Source: Saprospiraceae bacterium (lineage in GTDB: Bacteria; Bacteroidota; Bacteroidia; Chitinophagales; Saprospiraceae). Taken from it: DNA of 64,000 bases. The stretch's first letter is position 1. Each line of letters begins with the position of its first letter. The notes below the pieces were generated by a model. The model saw only the letters and a program-made list of their open reading frames with translations. It did no database searches and was not told where the DNA came from. The translations under genes and the position numbers were made by a program. The stretch lies in NCBI GenBank assembly GCA_024103005.1, contig JAGFJA010000049.1:19539-83538 (forward strand), written 5' to 3'. Positions 26,093-35,070 of the stretch are shown here, piece after piece.

Positions 26093-27213
26093 TGAAAGTT
26101 TATCACGGTCTGGGAGTGATGTCGGGATCCTCTTTAGACGGCATTGACTTTGCTTTGTGCAGATTTGATTTTGACGAAGAGAGAGACAACCCTATAGCCT
26201 CATGGCACATTGTGGAAGCAGAAACTTTTGAATTGAGTGTCTTTTGGGAAGAAAGACTTAAAAAAGCCTTTCTGTCATCCGCCAAGGAGCTTTGGATGAC
26301 CCATGTCACCCTGGGGAAATACATAGGCGACCTTGCTAACACTTTTCTGAAACGTACGGCTATTAAACCTGATTTCATTTCATCACATGGCCATACCGTA
26401 TTTCATGAGCCACAAAATCACATGACACTTCAATTGGGACATGGTGCTTCCATAGCAGGGGCAACCGGATATCCGGTGATATGCGACTTCAGAAGTACAG
26501 ATATTGCTTTAAATGGTCAGGGTGCTCCCATGATTCCCATCGCCGAAAACCTATTGTTTAGCGAATATCCTTTATGTCTGAATATCGGAGGCATAGTCAA
26601 TGTGAGTGCCCGCGTCAAAGACCATTATATTGCCTTTGATGTGAGCCCTGCCAATCAGGTTCTCAACAAACTGGCTTCCTTAGCCGGCCAGGCCTTCGAT
26701 CAGGATGGCCTCACCGCTCGCAAGGGCATTTTACAACCTGAATTGATAATTGCATTGAATAAAATGGAATACTTTAATGCCCCCTACCCTAAGTCACTTG
26801 ATAATAACTGGATAATGAAGGAATTGTATCCTATTGTAAAATCCTTTGATTATTCTCCGGAAGATAAATTAAATACCTTCTGCAACTTCATCGCTCAGCG
26901 GATAATTCAAGAACTGAAAGTCGTAGGCCAAAATGAAGGAACAGACTTTGCAGGCAAGAAAATGTTAGTCACCGGCGGTGGAGCATATAATCAATACCTC
27001 ATGGAATGCATCTCTGATGTCTGCAGCAACGAGTTAGGTATCCAGGTTTCCATACCTCCAAAAGTAATCATCGAGTTTAAGGAAGCACTATTAATGGCTT
27101 TGGCAGGATTATTACGCATAAAAAATATTCCCAACATGCTCCACACCGTCACAGGTTCGACCGTGGACAATATAGGCGGATGTATCTATCAGGGAACCAA
27201 CGTTTTAGTATGA
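26089..27213 (+). CDS. anmK: Anhydro-N-acetylmuramic acid kinase
   Basis: 374 residues, full length. N-terminal GVMSGSSLDGIDFALC is the nucleotide/phosphate motif; SHGHTVFHEP, QGAPMIPIAE and NIGGIVNVS follow, and the C-terminal LVTGGGAYNQYLM closes the ASKHA fold. AnmK converts 1,6-anhydro-MurNAc to MurNAc 6-phosphate in peptidoglycan recycling. Two in-frame ATGs are consecutive at 26089 and 26092; either could serve. Overlaps the cytochrome gene and is 16 bases ahead of the epimerase-like gene. Confidence 0.95.
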   Translation: MMKVYHGLGVMSGSSLDGIDFALCRFDFDEERDNPIASWHIVEAETFELSVFWEERLKKAFLSSAKELWMTHVTLGKYIGDLANTFLKRTAIKPDFISSHGHTVFHEPQNHMTLQLGHGASIAGATGYPVICDFRSTDIALNGQGAPMIPIAENLLFSEYPLCLNIGGIVNVSARVKDHYIAFDVSPANQVLNKLASLAGQAFDQDGLTARKGILQPELIIALNKMEYFNAPYPKSLDNNWIMKELYPIVKSFDYSPEDKLNTFCNFIAQRIIQELKVVGQNEGTDFAGKKMLVTGGGAYNQYLMECISDVCSNELGIQVSIPPKVIIEFKEALLMALAGLLRIKNIPNMLHTVTGSTVDNIGGCIYQGTNVLV

Positions 27214-27229
27214 ACCAATTAAAATAATT

Positions 27230-28273
27230 TTGTTGAAAAAAGTTAATTATAAAATATTAGTTACAGGGGCAACAGGACTGGTAGGATCGTATGTAGTCAG
27301 AACTTTACTCCTGAATGGATATGCCAACGTAGCGGTCACCACGAGGAAGAATAGCAACCTTACCTTGCTGGGGGATGCCGCAGATAGAATAAAAATTTTT
27401 CATGCTGACCTGACGGACGTCATTGGACTGGAAGATGCCATCCTGGGCAGAACACATATCATACATTGTGGCGCCCTGGTTTCCTTTGACTCCAGAGACA
27501 AAAGACCCCTTATCAAAACCAATGTAGAAGGTACTGCCAACCTCATTAATTTGAGCCTGGAACACGGCATTAAAAGATTTATTCATCTGAGCTCCATTGC
27601 CGCCCTCGGCAGAAATAACAAGGAAGGTGGCCTGACGGATGAATACACAAAATATGAAGACAATCCATACAACTCATATTATTCTATCACCAAACACCTG
27701 GCTGAACTGGAAGTATGGCGCGGTAAGGCGGAAGGTCTGGATGTCAGAATCCTACTGCCCGGACTAATACTAGGCAGTGGATACTGGAAAACAGGCACCA
27801 ATGGCTTTTTTAATCATGTCTGGCGCAAAAGCCCCTTCTACCCCGGCGGCAGCAATGGATTTGTGGATGTACGGGATGTGGCTGCTTTCGCTGTACGGAT
27901 GCTTTCCTTTGATGGCGATGAAGAAAAATTTTTGATGATCGGCCACAACGTGACTTATAAAGCGTTTTTGGACACAATTGCAAAATATCTGAAAGTGAAA
28001 CCCCCATCCATCAAGGCTAAAAAATGGATTCTTGGCACGGCTTGGCGCTTAGACAAACTTAGGACTCTTTTCACCGGCGGAAGACCCATGCTCACAAAAG
28101 AAACAGCTGCAACTTCCGTAAAAAACTATCGTTTTGCAAATGACAGATCTTTAACCGTGCCGGGATTTGATTATACACCCTTTGAACAAACTATCCGGGA
28201 AATTGCAGATCAGTATCTGGAAGCATCTAATAGTCAATTCCAACCGACAGTCCTTAACGTGCATAAGCTATGA
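27230..28273 (+). CDS. NAD-dependent epimerase/dehydratase family protein
   Basis: 347 residues of the extended SDR type. Rossmann motif TGATGLVGSYV near the N-terminus and the catalytic YYSITKHLAE (Tyr-x-x-x-Lys). The extended SDR superfamily includes sugar epimerases, dihydroflavonol reductase-like and 3-beta-HSD-like enzymes; the HLSSIAALG and RILLPGLILGSG segments fit the dihydroflavonol-reductase-like group. TTG codons at 27230 and 27233 are the only suitable starts near the N-terminus. Overlaps ligA by ATGA. Confidence 0.82.
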   Translation: MLKKVNYKILVTGATGLVGSYVVRTLLLNGYANVAVTTRKNSNLTLLGDAADRIKIFHADLTDVIGLEDAILGRTHIIHCGALVSFDSRDKRPLIKTNVEGTANLINLSLEHGIKRFIHLSSIAALGRNNKEGGLTDEYTKYEDNPYNSYYSITKHLAELEVWRGKAEGLDVRILLPGLILGSGYWKTGTNGFFNHVWRKSPFYPGGSNGFVDVRDVAAFAVRMLSFDGDEEKFLMIGHNVTYKAFLDTIAKYLKVKPPSIKAKKWILGTAWRLDKLRTLFTGGRPMLTKETAATSVKNYRFANDRSLTVPGFDYTPFEQTIREIADQYLEASNSQFQPTVLNVHKL

Positions 28274-30384
28274 ATGAAAATCTAAACGAAATCGTAAATT
28301 TTTCCAGACAAGTACTTCAAAATGAAGTTGCAATAAATGATGCACAAAAATTGAAACTACTTGTGGATGCTATTCGTTTCCATGAATGGAGGTATTATAT
28401 CCTCAATGAGCCCATCCTGAGTGATACCGAATATGATTTTCTTTTCAAAAAACTTGAAGAGACAGAGAAGATCCACCCTTCCTGGAAGGTCATCAACTCA
28501 CCAACGGATAGAGTCGGACTGGATATTACCGAAAATGCACGACAAATCGGCCATCTCAGGCCTATGCTCTCCCTCGCCAACTCATACAACGAACATGATC
28601 TGCTGGACTTTGACATGCAAATCAAAAAGTTATTGAAAATAAATGTAGAGGATGATATCGAGTATAGCGTGGAGCCCAAATATGACGGAGGAGGCATTTC
28701 TTTAGTCTATGAAGATGATCAGTTGATAAGAGGAGTAACACGCGGTGACGGCGCCTCCGGAGAAGAAATAACCAATAATGTCAAAAGCATCAGATCTATT
28801 CCACTTTATGCCCCCTTCAGCAAATTGGGTATAAAAATCATTGAAATCAGAGGTGAAGCCATTATCTCCGCCGAAAATTTCAAAAAGGTCAACCAAAAAC
28901 GGCTGGAACAGGGCGAACCACTCTTTGCCAATGCTCGCAATGCTGCCACCGGTGGATTGCGCACTAAAGATCCCAAGGACACGGAGAGTCGCAAGATGGA
29001 TGCATTTATTTATACGGTTTCCTTTGCTGCGGATCATCAGAATAATGACGTCCTCGACACATTTAAAACCCAATTTGAAACCATCAGTGCCATCGGTCGA
29101 CTCGGAATAAAAATTCCATCAGAAGGCCGAAAACTATGTAGAAATATCAGGGAAGTCATAGACTTTTGCCATTTGTGGCAGGAGCAAAGAGGACAATTTC
29201 CCTACGATATTGACGGTATGGTAATTAAACTCAATCGCATTGATTATCAAAGGCAAATAGGTGCCACTGCCCACCACCCCCGATGGGCAATTGCATTTAA
29301 ATTCCAGGCAAAACAGGCTGCAACCAGGTTACTTGAAGTGGAATATCAGGTGGGAAAGATAGGCTCTATCACACCGGTAGGCAAACTGGAACCGGTCTCA
29401 CTTGCAGGTGTTACCATTAGCTCGGTTTCCCTCCACAATGAGGAGTTTATTAAGAGCAGAGACCTCAGATTAGGTGATATGGTGGTAGTAGAAAGAGCGG
29501 GCGATGTCATCCCTTATATCGTTAAACCACTAACAGATGTTCGCACCGGCATTGAACAAGAAATCATATTCCCCACATCCTGCCCTTCCTGCCACACACC
29601 TCTGGTACGACAGGAATCAGAAGCTGCATGGCGATGTATCAATCCCAACTGCCCGGAACAACTAAAGCAACGGCTCATCTTCTTTGCTTCCAAGGACGCT
29701 ATGGACATCGACGGCTTCGGTAAGTCAATCATTGAAAAATTTGTCGAACTGGGGTGGCTGAAATCATTTACTGACATCTACAGACTAAAAGAGGATAAAA
29801 TAGCCCAATTGGAAGGATTCGGTAAAAAAAGTGCCGAAAACCTGATTGCAGCCATCAATAAAAGTAAAAGTAACCCAATTCACCGCCTTCTCCACGCCCT
29901 GTCCATACACCACGTCGGCAAGAAAGTATCAAAACTTTTGGTAGAAAATATAGAGTCACTCTTTGACCTGAGTAAAGCTTCCAAAGAAGATATAGAAACT
30001 ATTAAAGATATCGGCCCCATCGTGGCACAGAATGTATATAATTATTTCAGAGAACCGGCCAATATTGAGATGCTCAGAGAACTGGAATCATTGGGGGTCA
30101 ATATGCAGGCAATATCCGGCGACCGAAAAGTAATTTCAGACAACAGTAACCATTACCTCTACGGCAAGACCATCCTCTTCACGGGCACACTTCACCGGAT
30201 GGGAAGAAAAGAAGCCCAGGAAAAGGCAGAAGCGCTGGGTGCAAAAAATCTCAGTGCCGTAAGCTCCAATCTGAATATTCTCGTTGTTGGAGAAAACGCA
30301 GGCAGTAAACTGAAAAAGGCAAAAGACCTTGGGAGTATAGAAATATGGTCAGAAGATGAGTTTTTACAAAAAATTGAAAACTAA
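28270..30384 (+). CDS. ligA: NAD-dependent DNA ligase LigA
   Basis: 704 residues. The adenylation lysine is Lys137 in EPKYDGGG. Then come the OB fold, the four-cysteine zinc finger (CPSCHTPL and CINPNCPEQ), HhH repeats (LEGFGKKSAENLI, LSIHHVGKKV) and a C-terminal BRCT domain (about 625-704; GKTILFTGTLHRMGRKEA). It seals nicks in replication and repair using NAD+. Start overlaps the upstream gene by ATGA, suggesting one message from the cytochrome gene onward. Confidence 0.96.
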   Translation: MNENLNEIVNFSRQVLQNEVAINDAQKLKLLVDAIRFHEWRYYILNEPILSDTEYDFLFKKLEETEKIHPSWKVINSPTDRVGLDITENARQIGHLRPMLSLANSYNEHDLLDFDMQIKKLLKINVEDDIEYSVEPKYDGGGISLVYEDDQLIRGVTRGDGASGEEITNNVKSIRSIPLYAPFSKLGIKIIEIRGEAIISAENFKKVNQKRLEQGEPLFANARNAATGGLRTKDPKDTESRKMDAFIYTVSFAADHQNNDVLDTFKTQFETISAIGRLGIKIPSEGRKLCRNIREVIDFCHLWQEQRGQFPYDIDGMVIKLNRIDYQRQIGATAHHPRWAIAFKFQAKQAATRLLEVEYQVGKIGSITPVGKLEPVSLAGVTISSVSLHNEEFIKSRDLRLGDMVVVERAGDVIPYIVKPLTDVRTGIEQEIIFPTSCPSCHTPLVRQESEAAWRCINPNCPEQLKQRLIFFASKDAMDIDGFGKSIIEKFVELGWLKSFTDIYRLKEDKIAQLEGFGKKSAENLIAAINKSKSNPIHRLLHALSIHHVGKKVSKLLVENIESLFDLSKASKEDIETIKDIGPIVAQNVYNYFREPANIEMLRELESLGVNMQAISGDRKVISDNSNHYLYGKTILFTGTLHRMGRKEAQEKAEALGAKNLSAVSSNLNILVVGENAGSKLKKAKDLGSIEIWSEDEFLQKIEN

Positions 30385-30458
30385 GCCATTTAGTCACATC
30401 TCCTAAAGTTTGATTGATTTTAAAGATATTAAGCTCGGAAAGAATAGCATTAAATACC

Positions 30459-30466
30459 TACCTTTG
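30459..30466 (+). promoter_or_regulatory. Predicted -7 element for pheS
   Basis: TACCTTTG, exact TAnnTTTG match 17 bases before the pheS ATG. No convincing TTG at -33. Confidence 0.45.
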
Positions 30467-30483
30467 CATTCAATTTTTATCAG

Positions 30484-31509
30484 ATGAGTGAGACATATAA
30501 TAAGATTATAGAAGAAATGGAAAGCCAGATTGAGTCTTTCGCCATATCCACCAAAGAAGAACTTGAGGCATTTCGCATAGCCTTTCTGGGATCTAAAAAC
30601 AAGCTCAAGGACCTTTTTGCACTTATGGGCAAGGTGGCCGCTGAAGAAAGAAAAAACTTCGGCCAGGCATTGAATAAGTTAAAGTCAAGTGCTGAAGCCA
30701 AATTTGCACACTTTTCTGACTCTATCAGTAACACAGACACCGGTGATGCAGTCTCCAAGTCTGACCTTACACGTCCCGGCTTCCCTACCCCACTTGGTAC
30801 TCGCCATCCTGTATCTCAGACACTTAACAGAATCATCGAAATATTTACCAAAATCGGATTCACCGTAGAAGAAAACAGAGAAATAGAAGACGAATGGCAC
30901 AACTTTACAGCACTAAATACCCCGGATGATCATCCTGCCAGAGATATGACGGATACTTATTACCTGACAAATGACCTGACACGAATGTTACGCAGCCAGA
31001 CTTCGACCGTTCAGGTCCACGTCATGGAAAACCAAAAGCCACCCATCCGGATCATTTCTCCCGGTCGTGTCTATCGTAACGAAACCATCTCTGCCCGCTC
31101 TCATTGTCAGTTCCATCAGGTGGAGGGTCTTTACATCGACAAGAATGTCAGCCTTGCAGATATGAAACAGACGCTCAACTATTATGCAAGAGCAATGTAT
31201 GGACCCAATGCAAAAACCAGACTAAGAGCATCTTACTTCCCTTTCACTGAACCCAGTGCAGAAATGGACGTCTATTGGGGTCTTAATAATGAAGATGATT
31301 ATCGTATTACCAAAGGTACTGGTTGGCTGGAAATTTTAGGCTGTGGCATGGTCGATCCGGCAGTACTGGAAAACTGCGGTATCGATCCCGAAGTGTATAG
31401 TGGCTTCGCCTGGGGGATGGGAATAGAACGTCAGGCGATGCTCAAGTACAAGATAACGGATATCCGCTATTTCTTTGAGAATGATATCCGCTTCCTAAGC
31501 CAATTCTAA
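30484..31509 (+). CDS. pheS: Phenylalanyl-tRNA synthetase alpha subunit
   Basis: 341 residues. N-terminal coiled coil (about 1-90) binds tRNA; class II motifs follow: motif 2 region RNETISARSHCQFHQVEG, and motif 3 GFAWGMGIERQAMLKY. GWLEILGCGMVDP is the phenylalanine site region. pheT is not adjacent, as in many Bacteroidota. The following 117 bases to the convergent OstA-like gene hold only weak hairpins. Confidence 0.96.
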   Translation: MSETYNKIIEEMESQIESFAISTKEELEAFRIAFLGSKNKLKDLFALMGKVAAEERKNFGQALNKLKSSAEAKFAHFSDSISNTDTGDAVSKSDLTRPGFPTPLGTRHPVSQTLNRIIEIFTKIGFTVEENREIEDEWHNFTALNTPDDHPARDMTDTYYLTNDLTRMLRSQTSTVQVHVMENQKPPIRIISPGRVYRNETISARSHCQFHQVEGLYIDKNVSLADMKQTLNYYARAMYGPNAKTRLRASYFPFTEPSAEMDVYWGLNNEDDYRITKGTGWLEILGCGMVDPAVLENCGIDPEVYSGFAWGMGIERQAMLKYKITDIRYFFENDIRFLSQF

Positions 31510-31626
31510 ACCATCTGTTAGGGTATCAGTTATCTCTAACCGAGGCAACAAACAAATGCTGCCAATTCTGACCAATCATACGACAACCAATAACGTTCCT
31601 CTGTTTCAGAGGCAGCATATCCTGTT

Positions 31627-33537
31627 TTACTTTTTCTCTGACTTAATGTAACCAGGTTCATTTTGAAGTTGATCCAGCTTAACTTCAGATTCTAAATTGG
31701 GATCCTGAGCAGTTATGGTAAACATTCTGACATTGGCTCTCTCTGAACGCATTTCTTCCAAGGTCATCGGCCTTCTTGCTATATCCCATTTAAATCCGGG
31801 AACCTGAATAGCAGCATGATTGGCCTTGTTCATCGGATAGTATTTCCCGTCATTTTTTTTGTAAAACTTGATATTATCCAGTTTATTATCTTCAAAATAC
31901 GCTGTCAGGTGAGAACAGTCAAGCGTATTGACACCTGTATATTCTTGCTTGTCATTTTTATTATAAAAGACTGTCTGGGCGTTACCATTGACCCGGAGAG
32001 ATTTAAGCTTATTATCACTGATAAAAGCCTGAATGGTTTTCCCGGCTATCTGGTTGAAATAGACCTCATCATCCGTACTTAATATTCTCGCCTTCTCTTG
32101 CAGGAGCAATTGGGATAATTTATTGTCTTTTTGAAAGATCAAAATCGTATCACCTGAATATTGATTGGTCGTATCCGACCACAAAACAGGCTGATCATAC
32201 AATCGGAATATCGAGTCAAGAGACGTATAATAAATCGAATCGCACGCACCCTGAAAACTTTTTCCGAAGATTTTTACATCATTATATGCCTGAATAATCC
32301 GGCTTGTATCTCCGAAAGATGTATCCCGCCGATACGACAACAAGGTGTCTGCGCTTAGATATATAGTATCGCTATCATTTACAATACTGACCATTGCCCG
32401 TTTTCCGTAAGCCTTTATAAAATCATTCTTCCTATCCATTACAGCTTCTTCTGCATGTATGGCTGTTTGGTTTTCCTTATCATACAGAATGACATTTCCA
32501 GAAGAGCTGCCCTTACCGACTTGATTGTTAAAATCATTATTATCCGACTCAATGATGAAACTTTTATCTTCTATACGGCTTCTGCCGGTCGTCTTTAGGA
32601 TATCATTTTTCTTATCATACTTAATTACCTTCCCCTTGAGCATCTGTGCGGAATCCTGCAAAAATGCAAAGCCCTTCCCCCCGTCTATTTCAAAGTATTC
32701 TTTCTTTTGATAATATTTAATCGACTGGCCCTGAACATACCTTAATGAATCCTGATACCTTGCATCGCCCAACAAATAGTAATACAAACGAGTCCCGTCA
32801 TATACCATCCGATCCTTAGCGATGGCCTTCACATCATCCTTCTGATACTGGGGATTGCCATTAAATTCACCGTATTTTTTTCCGATGTCATAAAATCCTG
32901 ATTCACTGTATAACTTTGTACCATCCTTTTGTTTGACTATTATCGGCGCCAGAAAGGTCACCAGACTTTTTTTGGAATTGTACTTTAACTTAGTCGTTTT
33001 GATATCAAAATCCGGATCCTGGACGAATACTCTGTCATTCAAAATGATATCATCGGTTTTTGTATCATAAGTGGCTGAATGACTTTTGACCCAGGTTGGC
33101 CCATTAGTAAAGGTTCCATTGTTGTCATAAGCAGCTATCTTTGTTTCGGTATTATATGATAGTTTTTCGGTATATAATTTCTGATCCACCTTGGTAAAAG
33201 ATACATTGGAAAATAATTCACATTGCCGTGTATCTGCATTGTAGTGGAGTGAGTCGGCAAATATCGACAATGTATCACCCTGCTGGATTAATACATTACC
33301 TATTGCCTTAATAAACTGACCTGTTCGAACTACCGTATCGGCATAAAAATAGACGCCATTGTGATTAAATGCTACCTCTCCGGTAAAAATACTTTTCTTT
33401 TCCTTTGTGTATATCTCGCCGTGCTTTGCCTCTTCAAAATTGATAAAATCAACGGTATCTTTTACCTGAGCGGTGATCATCCCCGGCATGAAATAAAGTA
33501 AAAAACAGAATAAATATTTCAGGTGGCTAGGCCTCAT
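31627..33537 (-). CDS. OstA-like LPS export protein
   Basis: 636 residues with a signal peptide (about 1-23, ending MITAQ). The rest is a long repeat-rich beta region of the OstA/LptA jellyroll type, with the recurring pattern of short strands, for example FIKAIGNVLIQQGDTLSIFA and GSSSGNVILYDKENQTAIHA. OstA-like proteins of Bacteroidota are thought to form part of the periplasmic LPS bridge; this one is longer than LptA and has no barrel. It starts four bases after the FAD oxidoreductase stop, so it is last in a minus-strand group beginning with glnS. Confidence 0.82.
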   Translation of the reverse strand: MRPSHLKYLFCFLLYFMPGMITAQVKDTVDFINFEEAKHGEIYTKEKKSIFTGEVAFNHNGVYFYADTVVRTGQFIKAIGNVLIQQGDTLSIFADSLHYNADTRQCELFSNVSFTKVDQKLYTEKLSYNTETKIAAYDNNGTFTNGPTWVKSHSATYDTKTDDIILNDRVFVQDPDFDIKTTKLKYNSKKSLVTFLAPIIVKQKDGTKLYSESGFYDIGKKYGEFNGNPQYQKDDVKAIAKDRMVYDGTRLYYYLLGDARYQDSLRYVQGQSIKYYQKKEYFEIDGGKGFAFLQDSAQMLKGKVIKYDKKNDILKTTGRSRIEDKSFIIESDNNDFNNQVGKGSSSGNVILYDKENQTAIHAEEAVMDRKNDFIKAYGKRAMVSIVNDSDTIYLSADTLLSYRRDTSFGDTSRIIQAYNDVKIFGKSFQGACDSIYYTSLDSIFRLYDQPVLWSDTTNQYSGDTILIFQKDNKLSQLLLQEKARILSTDDEVYFNQIAGKTIQAFISDNKLKSLRVNGNAQTVFYNKNDKQEYTGVNTLDCSHLTAYFEDNKLDNIKFYKKNDGKYYPMNKANHAAIQVPGFKWDIARRPMTLEEMRSERANVRMFTITAQDPNLESEVKLDQLQNEPGYIKSEKK

Positions 33538-33541
33538 CGCT

Positions 33542-34672
33542 TCAATTATTTTTAAGAACTAATTCTGAAAGCTGCAGACCTACCAGAGAAGATATAGCTA
33601 CTCCCATGCCTCCCATTCGCACACCGATAAATATTCCCGGAAAAACTTCCTTTATTATAGGTTTCTTGTCTGTACCAACGCCCAATATTCCGGACCATTG
33701 GTACTCTATTTTTGGAACAAAATCTATATCAATGTGTCGGCTGATAAATTCAGTCAATAAATCACGTGCCTCCACTGTTGTAGCCATCTCTGATGTCTCT
33801 TCCGGTTGACCCAGAACATGCCTTCCCCCACCGATAAGCAGCCGCTGATCAACATTCCGAAAATAATAATAACCGCAATCCATGTGGTAGCAACCTTTCA
33901 AGTCCAATCCGGGTATTTTCTCGGTAACTAAAACCTGATTTCGCACTGCTCTCACACCGTCCACATGCAGGATGTCATTGACAAACCCATTCGTTGTCAC
34001 AATAATCCTGTCTGCACTAATCACTTCATAGTCACCACATTCAACAACCTTATTTGTCGCATTGACTTTATTTACATTGATACCGAATAAGAATCTGACC
34101 TTATGCTTTAGGCACAGCTCATACAAAGCCCGGTTAAATAAAGCAGTATTCAAACTACCCTCTTCCTTATTGTAAATGTAATGAGTAAAACCTTTACATC
34201 CGGAAGGATTTCCCATCCTGATACTAAAAACATCCCGAATGCCGGTGGCCTGACAGACAATATCATTGGCTTCATCCAGGCGACTACTGCATTTTTCAAA
34301 TAGAACACCTAACTGACCATTAAAAACTTCAATACCTCCACATGGGTCAAAGCCGATGGCTTCATCTGAAAAAATTTTTCTGCTGAGTGCGAGGCCGTCA
34401 TATCTCATCTTTACGGTTTCGACAACCCTCTCTTTTTCGTAGTGATCCACATCGTCCAACAGTTCAGACACACTTCCGAAGCAGGCAAATCCTGCATTCT
34501 TAGTACTGGCACCCTCACTGAAAGGTCCTCGTTCAACGACCAGAACGTCGGCGTCAGGATTGTTTTTTTTGATAAAATACGCAGTGTACATGCCCACGAG
34601 GCCTGCACCTACAATCAGATAATCCGGATTTTTCAAATAGCCAATAGACTCCCAGTAACTTCTATTCACCAC
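33542..34672 (-). CDS. FAD-dependent oxidoreductase, DAO family
   Basis: 376 residues. The dinucleotide motif VGAGLVGMYTAYFI sits near residue 22, followed by ERGPFSEGASTKNAGFACFG, the flavin-binding segment of the D-amino-acid oxidase/glycine oxidase family, and a C-terminal GVRMGGMGVAISS. It oxidises a secondary or primary amine substrate with FAD, but the substrate is not evident. Overlaps the upstream DUF7009-like gene by 11 bases and is followed at once by the OstA-like gene. Confidence 0.83.
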   Translation of the reverse strand: MVNRSYWESIGYLKNPDYLIVGAGLVGMYTAYFIKKNNPDADVLVVERGPFSEGASTKNAGFACFGSVSELLDDVDHYEKERVVETVKMRYDGLALSRKIFSDEAIGFDPCGGIEVFNGQLGVLFEKCSSRLDEANDIVCQATGIRDVFSIRMGNPSGCKGFTHYIYNKEEGSLNTALFNRALYELCLKHKVRFLFGINVNKVNATNKVVECGDYEVISADRIIVTTNGFVNDILHVDGVRAVRNQVLVTEKIPGLDLKGCYHMDCGYYYFRNVDQRLLIGGGRHVLGQPEETSEMATTVEARDLLTEFISRHIDIDFVPKIEYQWSGILGVGTDKKPIIKEVFPGIFIGVRMGGMGVAISSLVGLQLSELVLKNN

Positions 34673-35039
34673 TTGACTTTGGATTGGGAAACATATTGCT
34701 CTGATCCTCTGAAGTATTATCGAGGCATTTAAAGTCTTTTTCCAAAATAATTTTTAACACTGCTTCTTCACCTATCTTTTGTTCGGCATAAATTCCTACT
34801 TCGTCTGATGAAGCCCAATGACGCCCAATACTTTCAGGAATCAGTAATTTAATCCCCCTGTCATCATACATCACTTGCGGGTCAGCTACATCTGATAACT
34901 GAACAGAATATGCCAGCTTTTCATCAAGCCTCGGTCCCATCTGAACAAAAACGCTGACCAGACCGCTATGTGCAAATTCATTCACCTCAGAGACCTGCAT
35001 TCTGAATCGAATAGAATTTTGATAGAGACGTAATTTCAT
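34662..35039 (-). CDS. Hypothetical protein, DUF7009-like
   Basis: 125 residues, soluble. The opening MKLRLYQNSIRFRMQVSEVN and following EFAHSGLVSV match my memory of a small conserved Bacteroidota family (DUF7009). No catalytic motif is visible. It lies between glnS and the FAD oxidoreductase and overlaps the latter by 11 bases, so the three are probably co-transcribed. Function unknown; family assignment moderately sure. Confidence 0.68.
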   Translation of the reverse strand: MKLRLYQNSIRFRMQVSEVNEFAHSGLVSVFVQMGPRLDEKLAYSVQLSDVADPQVMYDDRGIKLLIPESIGRHWASSDEVGIYAEQKIGEEAVLKIILEKDFKCLDNTSEDQSNMFPNPKSSGE

Positions 35040-35070
35040 ATTTTATCGGACTTGATATGTACGAGAAATT

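Noticed and set aside
31557..31617. Hairpin CCTCTG/CAGAGG nested in TGCTGCC/GGCAGCA between pheS and the OstA-like gene
   Set aside because: The two possible stems compete for the same bases and no T run follows, so a terminator call was not supported.
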